Assembly (NCBI GenBank): GCA_019637435.1 | Contig: JAHBVO010000004.1 | Location: 620,001 to 684,000 of the forward strand | Direction of reading: 5' to 3' | DNA from: Candidatus Obscuribacterales bacterium | Lineage (GTDB): Bacteria; Cyanobacteriota; Vampirovibrionia; Obscuribacterales; Obscuribacteraceae | DNA: 64,000 nucleotides | Part shown: in pieces, positions 37,388 to 46,871 of the stretch | How positions within the stretch are numbered: position 1 is the first letter of the stretch | How the letters are laid out: each line of letters begins with the position of its first letter | The notes under the pieces: generated by a model | What the model was told of the DNA's origin: nothing | What the model saw: the letters and a program-made list of their open reading frames with translations, nothing else | The model's database searches: none | Position numbers and translations under genes: made by a program

Positions 37388-38989
37388 ATGAACGACGACG
37401 AACAAAACAACTCAAACGAAAAGCCTAATCCGCTGGCCGGCGGAGCGAAACGGCGAAAACCGTTCACTCGAATGATTGATGTTTCGGACCAGTTCATGTA
37501 CGAAACTTTCGAGGTCGGCGCCGACTTGTCCGGTGATGAGTTGCAAATCCAACCGTCGAATCTGGATGCGCGTCCGGAGGAACCATCCGAGGTAACTCAA
37601 TCCAGCTCAGGGCTAAGCTCCCTGCTCGGTTCAGGTGCTCACGATAGTTTGAATGACGAGCAAAAGGAAAGCCCGCAGGTAACGACTTTCTCATCGTTAC
37701 TTCAAGCGACCGGCGAATTCGTGAAACCGACGAAAATCGATAAGCAGCCGCTCGATCCAGCTTCGCAGGATGGCTTCGGTCGTTCGGGCGTCAATACTTT
37801 TGGCTCATTGCCAGGCGGTGCGGAGGCGGAAACCTCGCAACCGGAGCCAGCGCAATCATTCAGCCCTCCGCCCGCCTTCGGTCTTCCACCGGCTCAACCA
37901 CCGCAACAGAATGCTCCGCTTTACACTCCGCGACCGGGCCAATCGCCCCTTCCTGTGTTACCTAAGTACGTTCCGAACCAGAAAAGCTCAGCACCTGCAC
38001 CGGCAGCGTCGCCGCAGCAATCTGGTCAACCCGCCGCGCCGCAGAACGCAGCTCAGCCGCAACCGGTTCAACCGGCTCTGCCCCCCAAGCCACCCCAGCC
38101 GAAACCCGTTCAGCAAGCAGCACCCCAGAGACCGGCCTCTCCGCCGCCACCGTTTCAACCATCGAGTGCGGTCCCGGCGAAACCCTCGTCAGCAGCTCCG
38201 CCGCGAGTGGCGTCATCTCTGACCCCCGGCTTAGGATTCGAGGCTCCTGCCAATCCACTCTTGGGGCGTCTTAACGAGGTTGAGCCGTCGCAGTCCAATC
38301 AGAGTTTGCCGGCTCAAAATCCCGCTCCGTCTTTCTCTCATCAGAACATGCCTGCTCAAGAAGTGCCGTTGGCAAATGCGCCGTTGCAAGAGGAGCCGTA
38401 TCGGGAAGCTCCAGTTCCGGAATCGTTTCAGGGAGCCCCGTTCCAGGAAGCTACAGTTGGGGAGCCGCCACAGCCCCCGGGGCCGCCTCACTCCGGCAGA
38501 CCTCCGGAGCCTCAACAGCGACCGTCCGGTCTGATGGGATCCTTGCAAGGTAAAATTGGTCTTGGTTTTGGGCGCTCGCAGTCTCCATTTGCGCCGCCCG
38601 GCAGCGAAGCCAATCAGCCGCAGCCGGTTCAGCAAATACCTTCTCCTTCGGACGCCCCCGCGGACCTTGACGATCTTATTTTCAATTCTGATGAACCGAC
38701 CGAACCTCCGACTTCTCATCAAACGACGTTAAGCGCTCGGCACAGGACTGTTCGACGTGCTGACTTCACTCGACCAAGAATTCCACAGCTCGATCCTCAG
38801 GATTCGGATGTCGTGGCAGCTAGCCAGGCTCCGAACGTCGAGCACAGAGAGGAGTCCGCAATCAAAGCACAGAGTAAAGTTGGCCGTCCCGGCCGCCCGA
38901 AGCCCAAGAGAGGTTTCGGGAAACGCTTCTCTGATTTTCTCGGTCAAATAGGTTCGGCCTTTCGCAAGCTTTTCAAGGATGAGGACTAG
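37388..38989 (+). CDS. Low-complexity Pro/Gln/Ala-rich protein
   Basis: 533 residues, no signal peptide. Residues about 1-90 are polar; about 130-440 is dominated by Pro, Gln, Ala and Ser (PAAPQNAAQPQPVQPALPP type). The C-terminal 40 residues are strongly basic then acidic (RPGRPKPKRGFGKRF, then FRKLFKDED). No domain is recognised; the middle should be disordered. It lies 100 bases after the coiled-coil gene and may be co-transcribed. The start ATG 37388 lacks a strong ribosome site. Confidence 0.65.
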   Translation: MNDDEQNNSNEKPNPLAGGAKRRKPFTRMIDVSDQFMYETFEVGADLSGDELQIQPSNLDARPEEPSEVTQSSSGLSSLLGSGAHDSLNDEQKESPQVTTFSSLLQATGEFVKPTKIDKQPLDPASQDGFGRSGVNTFGSLPGGAEAETSQPEPAQSFSPPPAFGLPPAQPPQQNAPLYTPRPGQSPLPVLPKYVPNQKSSAPAPAASPQQSGQPAAPQNAAQPQPVQPALPPKPPQPKPVQQAAPQRPASPPPPFQPSSAVPAKPSSAAPPRVASSLTPGLGFEAPANPLLGRLNEVEPSQSNQSLPAQNPAPSFSHQNMPAQEVPLANAPLQEEPYREAPVPESFQGAPFQEATVGEPPQPPGPPHSGRPPEPQQRPSGLMGSLQGKIGLGFGRSQSPFAPPGSEANQPQPVQQIPSPSDAPADLDDLIFNSDEPTEPPTSHQTTLSARHRTVRRADFTRPRIPQLDPQDSDVVAASQAPNVEHREESAIKAQSKVGRPGRPKPKRGFGKRFSDFLGQIGSAFRKLFKDED

Positions 38990-39147
38990 AGCCGATTTCA
39001 GTACACTGGTATTGGCGCGGGTTCGAGCTGTTTGATCATTTAATCTTTAAATCGTCGGTTTGATTGAACTTTTTGTCTCGGTTTTACGTTTAACAAGATA
39101 TGGGGACTTTTGCCGGCAGTGGTCGGCTCCGACGATGAGGTCGCTCT

Positions 39148-40224
39148 ATGCTCAAGAAAACATTTATGCTCAGCCTGGCGCTCGCATCTTCATTGACGAT
39201 GCCATTGCAAGCACTGGCGATGCCCCGCTTGATTGAGGGGTCGGTAGCCAAAGAAAATATTTGCACGGTGAACAACGAGATTCACTGGAATACCAATCTC
39301 TCACAGGCCTTGGAAGAAGCTCGACGAGAGAACAAAATGGTTCTCTGGATTCAAATGATCGGACAAATGTCAGGCTCGACTTGAAGTGCTGCCAACAGCT
39401 TGAGAGCCGTGTCGCTCTCGCAGGAACCAGCCCTCTCCGTTTTAAAAAATGAATTAGTCTGCGGTTATCGAGATATCTCGAATGAAAGTTATGCCGGGTT
39501 CTCGGGCAAGCATGCTCCAGACGGGAATGCGATTGTCACCACCAATGGTGCCGGTCCGCATAACCTGCAAACCTTTCTATTATCGTCAGATGGAACCGTG
39601 TTGCATTGTCTGCCTGGATACTGGAACCCTGGTGATCTCGTGCGGGAAATCGAGTTCGCCGCCCGCATGGACGACCTCTGGCACGACACCAGATATAGTA
39701 TTACGCAGAAGAGACAACTATATCGAAATGCGCAATTAGCGCACATCGATGAGCATCCGCAAATGATGGTTGCGCGTAGTCGGATGCAGGGCTTCGATAT
39801 GAAGTATGAGGCTCAACATCGACCATACCAATCGGACACCATTGTCAATCCTCAGGCTGCGATACAACTAGTATCCATGGAGAAGGGCATGAAAGCTCCT
39901 CCAGGTACGAAGAATGCTTTCAAAACTACCGATCGCATTATGCACGAACGCATGGCGATGAGGCCGTTCGTTCCATTCAATCAATTCGACATCGCCGCAT
40001 ATGTCGACTACGGCAGACCCAAGTACGATAAAAACGAAAATTTCCGTGATTTAAATACTGGACAGGTTGCCGATAAGAACGCCGTTAAACAGCAGGAAAT
40101 GCTCGGTCAGGTTCCTCAGAAGCCCATGAAGAAGCGCAGAAGCATGGGAAATCGAATGATGCAGCGTACTAGCAACATGCTTGTCCGCAAGGGAATTCGA
40201 AACGTCGTATGGGGACAGAACTAA
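39148..40224 (+). CDS. Candidate selenoprotein: exported thioredoxin-like protein with GSTU motif (in-frame TGA)
   Basis: One frame runs from ATG 39148 (GAGG upstream) to TAA at 40224 with one internal TGA at 39382-39384; read as selenocysteine it gives 358 residues. Residues 1-24 are a signal peptide. Residues about 45-130 are a thioredoxin-fold domain: NTNLSQALEEARRENKMVLW, IQMIGQMSGST-U79-SAANSLR, LKNELVCGYRDI. Beyond is TTNGAGPHNLQTFLLS, then DGTVLHCLPGYW, a layout I associate, from memory, with an exported redox-like family in which the U position is Cys. The sequence after the TGA is fully conserved in character for 279 residues. A 6-bp hairpin (39402-39419) with loop CGTGTC lies 23 bases after the TGA. 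A decayed gene is the alternative. Confidence 0.72.
39402..39419 (+). promoter_or_regulatory. Putative bacterial SECIS hairpin after in-frame TGA
   Basis: GAGAGC (39402-39407), loop CGTGTC, GCTCTC (39414-39419): a perfect 6-bp stem, extendable by one G-U pair. The loop has G at position 2 followed by U. Loop start is 23 bases after the TGA at 39382-39384. The loop begins with the same four bases, CGTG, as the hairpin in the other candidate gene at 10180-10196. Confidence 0.6.
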
Positions 40225-40273
40225 TTGCCCGTTGCTCCGGGAATAATGCTTGAGGCACTGCCCTCGGTAGTAA

Positions 40274-42244
40274 ATGTTTTCCGGTAGCAACTCCGAATTT
40301 CCAGTCGAACTTCTTGGACGTTATCAATTGATCGGTCCTATAGGTAAGGGCGCGATGGGCACGGTCTATCGCGCTCTCGACGTAAGTTTGAGCAAAGAGG
40401 TTGCAATTAAGACCCTGCTGACAGGTTCATCAGATCGCAAGCGCATGATGCGATTTCAGAAGGAAGCGAAGGCGATTGGCAGTCTGAATCATCCCAATCT
40501 TGTGGGCATTATGGACTTCGGCGTCACGAACTTGGGAACTGCCTACATGGTTATGGAATTCATCGATGGGATTCCGCTTAACGCATTTCTATCCGACCAA
40601 CGTGCTTCAGATCTATCGGTGATGTTGAGCATTTTTCGCCAGGTCTGTGACGCTGTTGCTCATGCTCATCGCCAGGGAATTATCCATCGCGATCTCAAAT
40701 CAAGCAATGTGATGTTGGAGCATCTGAATGCGGTCTGCCCGACTGCACGAGTGATCGACTTTGGGATTGCGCATCTCTGTAATCCTGATGAACGCTCGGG
40801 TCTGGATACTACGAGCGGTAAAATTCAGGGTAGCCCGGCGTACATGAGTCCTGAAAGCTCTAGAGGCGAGGGCGATGTACGCAGTGACATTTACTCGCTC
40901 GGGTGCTTACTTTTCGAGTGCCTTACCGGACGCGTTCCGTTTGAAGCGGACTCAGTCATGTTGATGATGAAGAAGCATGCTGAGGAAGAACCGCCTGCGC
41001 TAGCGGATTTCGCAAATGTCGACGATGTAGAATCTATTCAAGATCTGCAAGAGCTTGTGTCCAGGTGTTTGGCAAAGCGACCAGAAGATCGCTATCAGAC
41101 TGTTGAAGAGTTAATCGAGCATATAGCGCTAATAGTAGATTCTTTGCCGCAGGTCACACTCACTACAGTGGCTCCATTGCCTGAAACCATCACGATGGCG
41201 CCCGGATATGCCGATAAGGTTTTGGGTTCTCAATTTCTTCACTCGAATACTCGAATCAAGTTTTTTGTTTTGTTGCTGTTTTCAGGTACGGCGATTTTTC
41301 TATTCTTCTATCTGCAGAATTTGAGCAATCAGCCGTCGCACGTTGAGCACGACTTTAACACTCACCCTCCTACAAACAATGTGTCGGTTTCTCTGCTGGA
41401 TACTGCCTTCACCACTTCTGTGCGCGGCGATGCGACAATAAGTGATGAGCGCTTAAAACGGGGAATTCCAGTACCCGCTGGAAGAGCTTACCTCCTCGGA
41501 CAATCACCAATCACTGACGAGGGGCTTGAAGCGCTGCTTTCAAAACACCAACCCGCGGTTCTCGACATCAGCTTTACCGACGTCAAAGAAAAAGGTCTAT
41601 TATTGCTGGCTCAGTGTAAGGACCTCCAGCGATTGGACGTCTCCGGTTTACCGGTAACAACCGAGGTGCTCGAGCGAATTCCCTCATCCAAACTCACTAA
41701 TTTGAGTCTCGCATCGACAAAGGTTGATTCAAGCGGACTCGCCGCTATTGCCAGGATGCCTAACCTGGTTTCGCTGAAAGTGCACAATTGCCCGAACGTG
41801 ACGGATGAAGGTTTGAAGCATTTGAAAAATAAACAATTAACCACACTGTCGGTCAAATATTGCAAAATCTCTGCAAAATCGCTTTGCGATTTTCCCGAGC
41901 TTGTAAGGCTGGATATGGATTATGTGCCTTGCACGGACGAGGATGTGAAGCGTCTCTCGAAGCTTCCTAAATTACGCATGCTTCAGTTAGCAGGCGCAAA
42001 GATTACCCCCGCTTCGTTGAAATATCTTGAGCAAATGCCCCACCTGACTTTGCTTTGCGTGGCTCAGTGTCCAGGGATTTCGAATAAGGATTTCAAAGCA
42101 TTTGAAGCTCGGTTTAATCGCCTTCACAAATACAAACTGGGGTTAGAACTGGAGCTTCCCTTCCAGGGACCTCGTACCTTTGCGGCTGCTAATTCCCCTA
42201 CCAGAGTCGATCAGAGCACTCCTAACGAATTCACTTCAAAATGA
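40274..42244 (+). CDS. Ser/Thr protein kinase with membrane helix and C-terminal leucine-rich repeats
   Basis: 656 residues. Kinase domain about 15-280: IGKGAMGTVYRA Gly loop, VAIKTL lysine, HRDLKSSN loop, DFGIAH, GSPAYMSPE. Membrane helix near 325-350 (FFVLLLFSGTAIFLFFYL). C-terminal LRRs near 430-620 of the AMN1 type (LVSLKVHNCPNVTDEGLKHL). Same architecture as the kinase at 5238-7307 but without the N-terminal ribbons, so the two are paralogues. Probably senses an extracytoplasmic signal. Ribosome site weak. It lies 49 bases downstream of the thioredoxin-like gene. Confidence 0.88.
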   Translation: MFSGSNSEFPVELLGRYQLIGPIGKGAMGTVYRALDVSLSKEVAIKTLLTGSSDRKRMMRFQKEAKAIGSLNHPNLVGIMDFGVTNLGTAYMVMEFIDGIPLNAFLSDQRASDLSVMLSIFRQVCDAVAHAHRQGIIHRDLKSSNVMLEHLNAVCPTARVIDFGIAHLCNPDERSGLDTTSGKIQGSPAYMSPESSRGEGDVRSDIYSLGCLLFECLTGRVPFEADSVMLMMKKHAEEEPPALADFANVDDVESIQDLQELVSRCLAKRPEDRYQTVEELIEHIALIVDSLPQVTLTTVAPLPETITMAPGYADKVLGSQFLHSNTRIKFFVLLLFSGTAIFLFFYLQNLSNQPSHVEHDFNTHPPTNNVSVSLLDTAFTTSVRGDATISDERLKRGIPVPAGRAYLLGQSPITDEGLEALLSKHQPAVLDISFTDVKEKGLLLLAQCKDLQRLDVSGLPVTTEVLERIPSSKLTNLSLASTKVDSSGLAAIARMPNLVSLKVHNCPNVTDEGLKHLKNKQLTTLSVKYCKISAKSLCDFPELVRLDMDYVPCTDEDVKRLSKLPKLRMLQLAGAKITPASLKYLEQMPHLTLLCVAQCPGISNKDFKAFEARFNRLHKYKLGLELELPFQGPRTFAAANSPTRVDQSTPNEFTSK

Positions 42245-42250
42245 CTTTGA

Positions 42251-42655
42251 CTATCTAACATTTTCCAGCGTCTGCTTCGCGCGCTGAGTTTCTTTCTGTT
42301 TTTTCTGCTCGTCTTGATCTGTTCGATGCGCCATCCATGAGCCTTTAAGGACACTTCCATTTTTGGAAGTGATTGTCCACCTTCCTACTATCGTTTTGCC
42401 GTCACCACTCATGGTGCCTTGGTACGAAATTGGATCCAGCCCCTGCGTGAAATATGTTTTGGTAAAATTGACCGCCGGATACACGAAAGTTCCATTGACT
42501 ACTGCATGCCCGAGAATTCCCTCGTCTCGAATCTCACCCTTCAAGCTTGATTCGTGCTCGACAAATATGGCATCGAAATTCGAACCCTCATCCGGATTTG
42601 CTTGATACGTGTAGTGTCCCTTCCAGTTCCCGGTGATACCGTGATTGTCTGCCAT
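42251..42655 (-). CDS. Small beta-barrel-like protein downstream of metH
   Basis: 134 residues, no signal peptide. The pattern GITGNWKGHYTYQ, FVEHESSLKGEI, GTFVYPAVNFTKTYF, YQGTMSGDGKTIVGRW suggests an antiparallel beta barrel of the lipocalin/avidin kind. GGAG lies within the end of metH, and its ATG is 3 bases after the metH stop, so it is translated from the metH mRNA. Its role in methionine or cobalamin metabolism is unknown. Confidence 0.65.
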   Translation of the reverse strand: MADNHGITGNWKGHYTYQANPDEGSNFDAIFVEHESSLKGEIRDEGILGHAVVNGTFVYPAVNFTKTYFTQGLDPISYQGTMSGDGKTIVGRWTITSKNGSVLKGSWMAHRTDQDEQKKQKETQRAKQTLENVR

Positions 42656-42658
42656 GGC

Positions 42659-45600
42659 TTACTCCACTGCGACTGGTTTTTTACTCGTAGTTATATTGAA
42701 ATATTTTGCTTCCGGGTGGTGAACCACAACTGCAGAAGTGCTTTGTTCCGGCACGAGCTGAAACTCCTCGGTGAGTTGGATACCCACGCGTTCCGGTTTT
42801 AATAACTCAAACAGCTGACGCTGATCTTCCAGATTCGGGCAAGCTGGGTAGCCGAAGCTGTAGCGTGTGCCCCGAAAACCTTGCTGGAATAATTGCATTT
42901 TGTTTGCAGCGTCGTCTCCGGCGTATCCGAGTTCCGCGCGGATTCTCTTGTGTATAACTTCCGCCAGACCTTCTGCCGACTCTACGGAAAGCCCGTGGAA
43001 GTATAAGTAGTCCGTGTATTTGTCTTGCGCAAACAACTCCTGCGCGTACTCACTGGCGCGTGACCCCATGGTCACTACCTGCAGTGGCAACACGTCAAAC
43101 TGCTCTTCGTCCGTCGACTTGAAGAAATCAGAGATGCAGAGACCTCTCCCGTGGTTTTGTCTCGGGAAGTGGAAACGCAGCCATTCCGTCTTGAGGTCTT
43201 CCTTGTAGACGATCAAATCGTTGTTTTTGGAACGGCAGGGGAAGTATCCATAGACTGCTCGCGGAATTAGCAACTTTTGCTCTATGCAGCGCTGTTTCAG
43301 TTCCTCATAAATTGGAACGAACTTTTCGTTGATCATTTTGTCGTATTCGACTTTCGGCGTATGTCCTTGCCTGACTCGCCACTGTCCCTTAAACAAAACC
43401 ATCTGGTTGATATACTCGAACACCTCTGAAAGAGGCACGTCATCAACGATCTTGGAGCCCCAGAAAGGCGGATTTGGGACGTCGACCGTTCGAGACACGT
43501 CAGAACGAGTCGTGTTTTCGCTTTCACTGGCGCCGCCATTGGCACCACCTGCAATGGCAGATTTTGACACGCGTGCGCAACTCGGTGCTTTCTGTTTGCC
43601 CTCTATTATTCGGGCAGCAGCTTGCTCGTCGAGCGATTCGTCACTGACGTTATCGTCCTCGCGCATGCTGGTTTCGCCGGCGCCGGTTCCATCGCTTGGT
43701 GCTTCTTCGGGCGCATCGTCTTCTTCCGGATGTGCTTTAGACAGTTCTGAAGTTCCGTGTACCTGCGCCAGCAACTCTTCCTCTGATAATCCACCCAGCT
43801 TGTCTTGAGCTGTGCGTAACGCGTGCAGCGCTTCCATGATCTTCAAATCGTCAAAGGCGTCCTGACCATAGAAAGTCAGACCTCGATAGTTCTGCCGGCA
43901 GTCGAATTCGACGTAACGTCTCGTTAGTGCTGCGCCACCGAGGATGACTGGAACCTTGATTCCCCGCTGATTTAGTACATCGAGATTCTCTTTCATGATC
44001 ACGGTTGACTTGACGAGCAAGCCGCTCATGCCGATGCAGTCAGCGTTGTGCTCTAGAGCCGCAGCGATGATGTTCTCAATCGGTTGCTTAATGCCGAGGT
44101 TTACGACCTTGTAGCCATTGTTCGAAAGTATGATGTCGACGAGGTTTTTACCAATATCGTGAACGTCACCTTTGACAGTGGCTAAAACCATGGTTCCGCG
44201 GTTAGCGCCTTCAACCTTTTCCATATGAGGTTCCAAGTACGCTACCGCAGCCTTCATCGTCTCTGCTGATTGCAGTACGAACGGTAACTGCATCTTACCG
44301 CTGCCGAACAGGTCTCCGACGACCTTCATACCGTCCAGCAAAATGTTGTTGATGATCTCTAGCGCCGCGTATTTCTCGAGCGCCTTATCCAGATCCTTTT
44401 CCAAACCGACACGATTGCCGTCGATTATGCGGTTCTTCAGTACGTCTTCAATTTCTTTGTGCTGAACAACCTTTGTTTCACTGGCTTCCGATGCAGTCTT
44501 CGCCTTGTAGTAATCGAGCAACGCGAACAGTGGATCGTAGCTGTCTGTGCGTTCATCGAAGATAAGTTTGCGGTGAAACTCGCGCTCTTCTTCGTTGATT
44601 TTGAACAAGGGCAAGATTTTTTGAGCGTTCACGATCGCCATATCCAGCCCGTATTCAACCGCGTAGTGGAGAAAAACGGAGTTTAAAGTTTGCCTGATAA
44701 TCGGATCGAAACCGAACGATATGTTGCTCACGCCGAGAATAGTTTTCACTCCCGGTAACTGTTCTTTAATCATCTTGATCGCTTTCAGGGTTTCCAAACC
44801 AAGCTTGCGATCCTCTTCATTTCCAGTCGAAAGAGTAAACGTCAGAGCGTCGAAAATTATATCGTGTGCTGGAAGACCCGCACCAACCGCTAGATCGTGA
44901 ATACGTTTGGCAATCTCGACTTTCCGATCTGCTGTTTTCGCCATACCATCTTCATCGATAGTCAGCGCTACAGTGGCTGCGCCGAAGCGAGTTATCAGGC
45001 CAACCTTGCGCATCATACTGTCGACGCCATCTTCCAAGTTTATGGAATTAACGATGGGCTTGCCGGCTATGCGTTCTAACGCTGAAGCAAGAACGGGATA
45101 CTCGGTGGTGTCTATAACTATCGGAATTTGTAATTCCGTATTCAAACGCTTAATCAGCGTATTCATATCGCGGATTTCATCGCGACCGACATAGGCTGTG
45201 CAAACGTCCAGCACATGCGCGCCTTCGCGCTCTTGCTCACGACCCATCGAGACCATGCCGTCCCAATCTTCTTTTTGCAAAAGCTGCTTGAACTTACGGC
45301 TGCCATTTGTGTTGGTTCTTTCACCAACAATTAGCGGCGGCTGGTCCATTTCAAATGGAACGCTTGTGTAGATACTGGCTGCAGCTGGTGTGTAAATGGT
45401 TTCGCGCTTTTTCGGCGCTGTATCTCCAATCACTTCCACCACTCGCGCCAGATGGTCCGGAGTGGTACCACAGCAGCCACCAACGATATTAACGCCATCG
45501 TTTATCACGAAGTGCTTGAGTGCCGTTGCAAGTTCATCCGGAGTTAGTTTATAAACTGTTTGACCATCAACGTTTTCAGGCAATCCCGCGTTCGGCAGTA

Positions 45601-46348
45601 CTGACACGAGTTTGTCCGTGTTGTTGCACAGATAATGTATCGGATCGAGCATCTCGCTCGGACCAGTCGCACAGTTGATTCCGATTACGTCAATCGGAAA
45701 CGCCGACATAGTCGTCAGCGCGCAGCTGATGTCTGAGCCAACTAGCATGGTGCCTAGCGGAGGCGCTTCGATAGTTACTTGAACGATGATCGGAATTTTG
45801 CGCCCGATCACTTTGAAGTAATCGAGCATGGCTATAACTGCGGCTTTTGCCTGTAGTAAATCTTGACCGGTTTCAAACTGCAGCGCATCCACGCCACCAT
45901 CGACGAGACCGCGCACCTGCTCGTAATAAGCATCGCGCATATCGGCAAAGCTGATGTGTCCTAACGACGGTAGCTTGGTTGTCGGACCTATCGAGCCGGA
46001 AACATAACGCTGCTGTCCGCCCGCCGAATAGTCTTCAGCCACTGCTCGTGCGAGTTCCGCCGCTTTCTTGTTCAATTCATAGGCGCGTTCTGCAATCCCG
46101 AACTCTGCAAGCACGATCGGCGTTCCGCCAAACGTATTAGTCTCGACTACATCGCAGCCTACTTTGTAGAACGAGCCGTGGATTTCGCGGATCACGTCAG
46201 GGCGGCTCTCAACGAGAATCTCCGGACAGTTTTCCAGACCCGCATAATCATCGAGGGTCAGATCATATTTATGAATCGACGTTCCCATTGCCCCATCGAA
46301 AATGAGGACTTTTTCTTTGAGTCGGTCTAGAAAATTTTTGCGCGACAA
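42659..46348 (-). CDS. metH: Cobalamin-dependent methionine synthase
   Basis: 1229 residues, normal length. It transfers a methyl group from methyltetrahydrofolate to homocysteine through methylcobalamin, in the cytoplasm. Domain order: homocysteine domain about 1-310 with Zn ligands in GINCATGP and GGCCGTTPDH; pterin domain about 330-600; cap and B12-binding domain about 640-850 with GDVHDIGKN (the His that replaces the B12 base); then an unusual acidic/Ala/Gly-rich linker about 850-960; then the SAM-dependent activation domain about 970-1229. The start is TTG 46348, as no ATG lies in frame nearby and AGGT sits just upstream. A structured leader (46356-46413) may control it. The gene at 42251 is co-transcribed. 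Confidence 0.93.
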   Translation of the reverse strand: MSRKNFLDRLKEKVLIFDGAMGTSIHKYDLTLDDYAGLENCPEILVESRPDVIREIHGSFYKVGCDVVETNTFGGTPIVLAEFGIAERAYELNKKAAELARAVAEDYSAGGQQRYVSGSIGPTTKLPSLGHISFADMRDAYYEQVRGLVDGGVDALQFETGQDLLQAKAAVIAMLDYFKVIGRKIPIIVQVTIEAPPLGTMLVGSDISCALTTMSAFPIDVIGINCATGPSEMLDPIHYLCNNTDKLVSVLPNAGLPENVDGQTVYKLTPDELATALKHFVINDGVNIVGGCCGTTPDHLARVVEVIGDTAPKKRETIYTPAAASIYTSVPFEMDQPPLIVGERTNTNGSRKFKQLLQKEDWDGMVSMGREQEREGAHVLDVCTAYVGRDEIRDMNTLIKRLNTELQIPIVIDTTEYPVLASALERIAGKPIVNSINLEDGVDSMMRKVGLITRFGAATVALTIDEDGMAKTADRKVEIAKRIHDLAVGAGLPAHDIIFDALTFTLSTGNEEDRKLGLETLKAIKMIKEQLPGVKTILGVSNISFGFDPIIRQTLNSVFLHYAVEYGLDMAIVNAQKILPLFKINEEEREFHRKLIFDERTDSYDPLFALLDYYKAKTASEASETKVVQHKEIEDVLKNRIIDGNRVGLEKDLDKALEKYAALEIINNILLDGMKVVGDLFGSGKMQLPFVLQSAETMKAAVAYLEPHMEKVEGANRGTMVLATVKGDVHDIGKNLVDIILSNNGYKVVNLGIKQPIENIIAAALEHNADCIGMSGLLVKSTVIMKENLDVLNQRGIKVPVILGGAALTRRYVEFDCRQNYRGLTFYGQDAFDDLKIMEALHALRTAQDKLGGLSEEELLAQVHGTSELSKAHPEEDDAPEEAPSDGTGAGETSMREDDNVSDESLDEQAAARIIEGKQKAPSCARVSKSAIAGGANGGASESENTTRSDVSRTVDVPNPPFWGSKIVDDVPLSEVFEYINQMVLFKGQWRVRQGHTPKVEYDKMINEKFVPIYEELKQRCIEQKLLIPRAVYGYFPCRSKNNDLIVYKEDLKTEWLRFHFPRQNHGRGLCISDFFKSTDEEQFDVLPLQVVTMGSRASEYAQELFAQDKYTDYLYFHGLSVESAEGLAEVIHKRIRAELGYAGDDAANKMQLFQQGFRGTRYSFGYPACPNLEDQRQLFELLKPERVGIQLTEEFQLVPEQSTSAVVVHHPEAKYFNITTSKKPVAVE

Positions 46349-46355
46349 AATACTT

Positions 46356-46413
46356 ACCTGACATAGTCACCTGCGCCATTACCTAAGGATACGGTGATCG
46401 GCGTCAGATGTCA
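46356..46413 (-). promoter_or_regulatory. Possible switch-like mRNA leader of metH
   Basis: Two exclusive pairings are visible in the RNA. State 1: TGACAT with ATGTCA (outer stem) around CTGACGCC with GGCGCAG. State 2: ATCTGAC with GTCAGGT, 7 bp (one G-U), which would cover the AGGT ribosome site just before the TTG start. A TCACC/GGTGA pair allows a pseudoknot. I cannot match it to a named riboswitch class. Basis: pairing by eye only. Confidence 0.4.
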
Positions 46414-46453
46414 CGGTTTGGTAATCAAACGTAAGTACCGCTGGAATTGAAGC

Positions 46454-46639
46454 CTAAGCGGCTTCCGATTTCTTTGCGGGTCGCGTCGGTGACCAATTCA
46501 AAGTGCAAACGCCATTCTCGCAGGTTACTTTCTCTGACTGCTCGGAAGTTTCGTCCTCCGCGCTGAGCAATCTAACTTCTTCCTGCTTTCCAAAGTTGAC
46601 CTCAATCAAATTGTCTCTGGTCGTTCTCAGGGCTCTCAT
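46454..46639 (-). CDS. Small protein with CxxxxC motif, 61 residues
   Basis: AAGGTG lies about 6 bases before the ATG. The protein is basic at its start (MRALRTTRDNLIEV), acidic in the middle, and ends with KVTCENGVCTLNW followed by a basic tail. The paired Cys could bind a metal or form a disulfide. The good ribosome site and amino-acid pattern support a real gene. It lies directly upstream of metH on the same strand, but a 100-base gap with the metH leader separates them. Confidence 0.6.
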   Translation of the reverse strand: MRALRTTRDNLIEVNFGKQEEVRLLSAEDETSEQSEKVTCENGVCTLNWSPTRPAKKSEAA

Positions 46640-46871
46640 TTCACACCTTCACTTGCAACCGTTTCCTGTCTCCATACCAGGTAAATAGCACAAGAAAAAA
46701 CTGATGCTACTCTTCGATGGCGTTCTAAAAGCTACAGAAAGTTCGGCAAACCAAACGCCGTGCCGCGAAGCAAAATTTGAAGAACGTTAAGCCGCAAAAA
46801 TGCGCGCAGAATTTAGATGACAGATTCGTTTCCGCTCTCCGCCTGATTAAACAGCTGTTGCCAATCGGCCA

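Noticed and set aside
46349..46450. Cobalamin or SAM-I riboswitch before metH
   Set aside because: No B12-box sequence and no SAM-I core is present; only an unclassified pairing pattern was reported instead.
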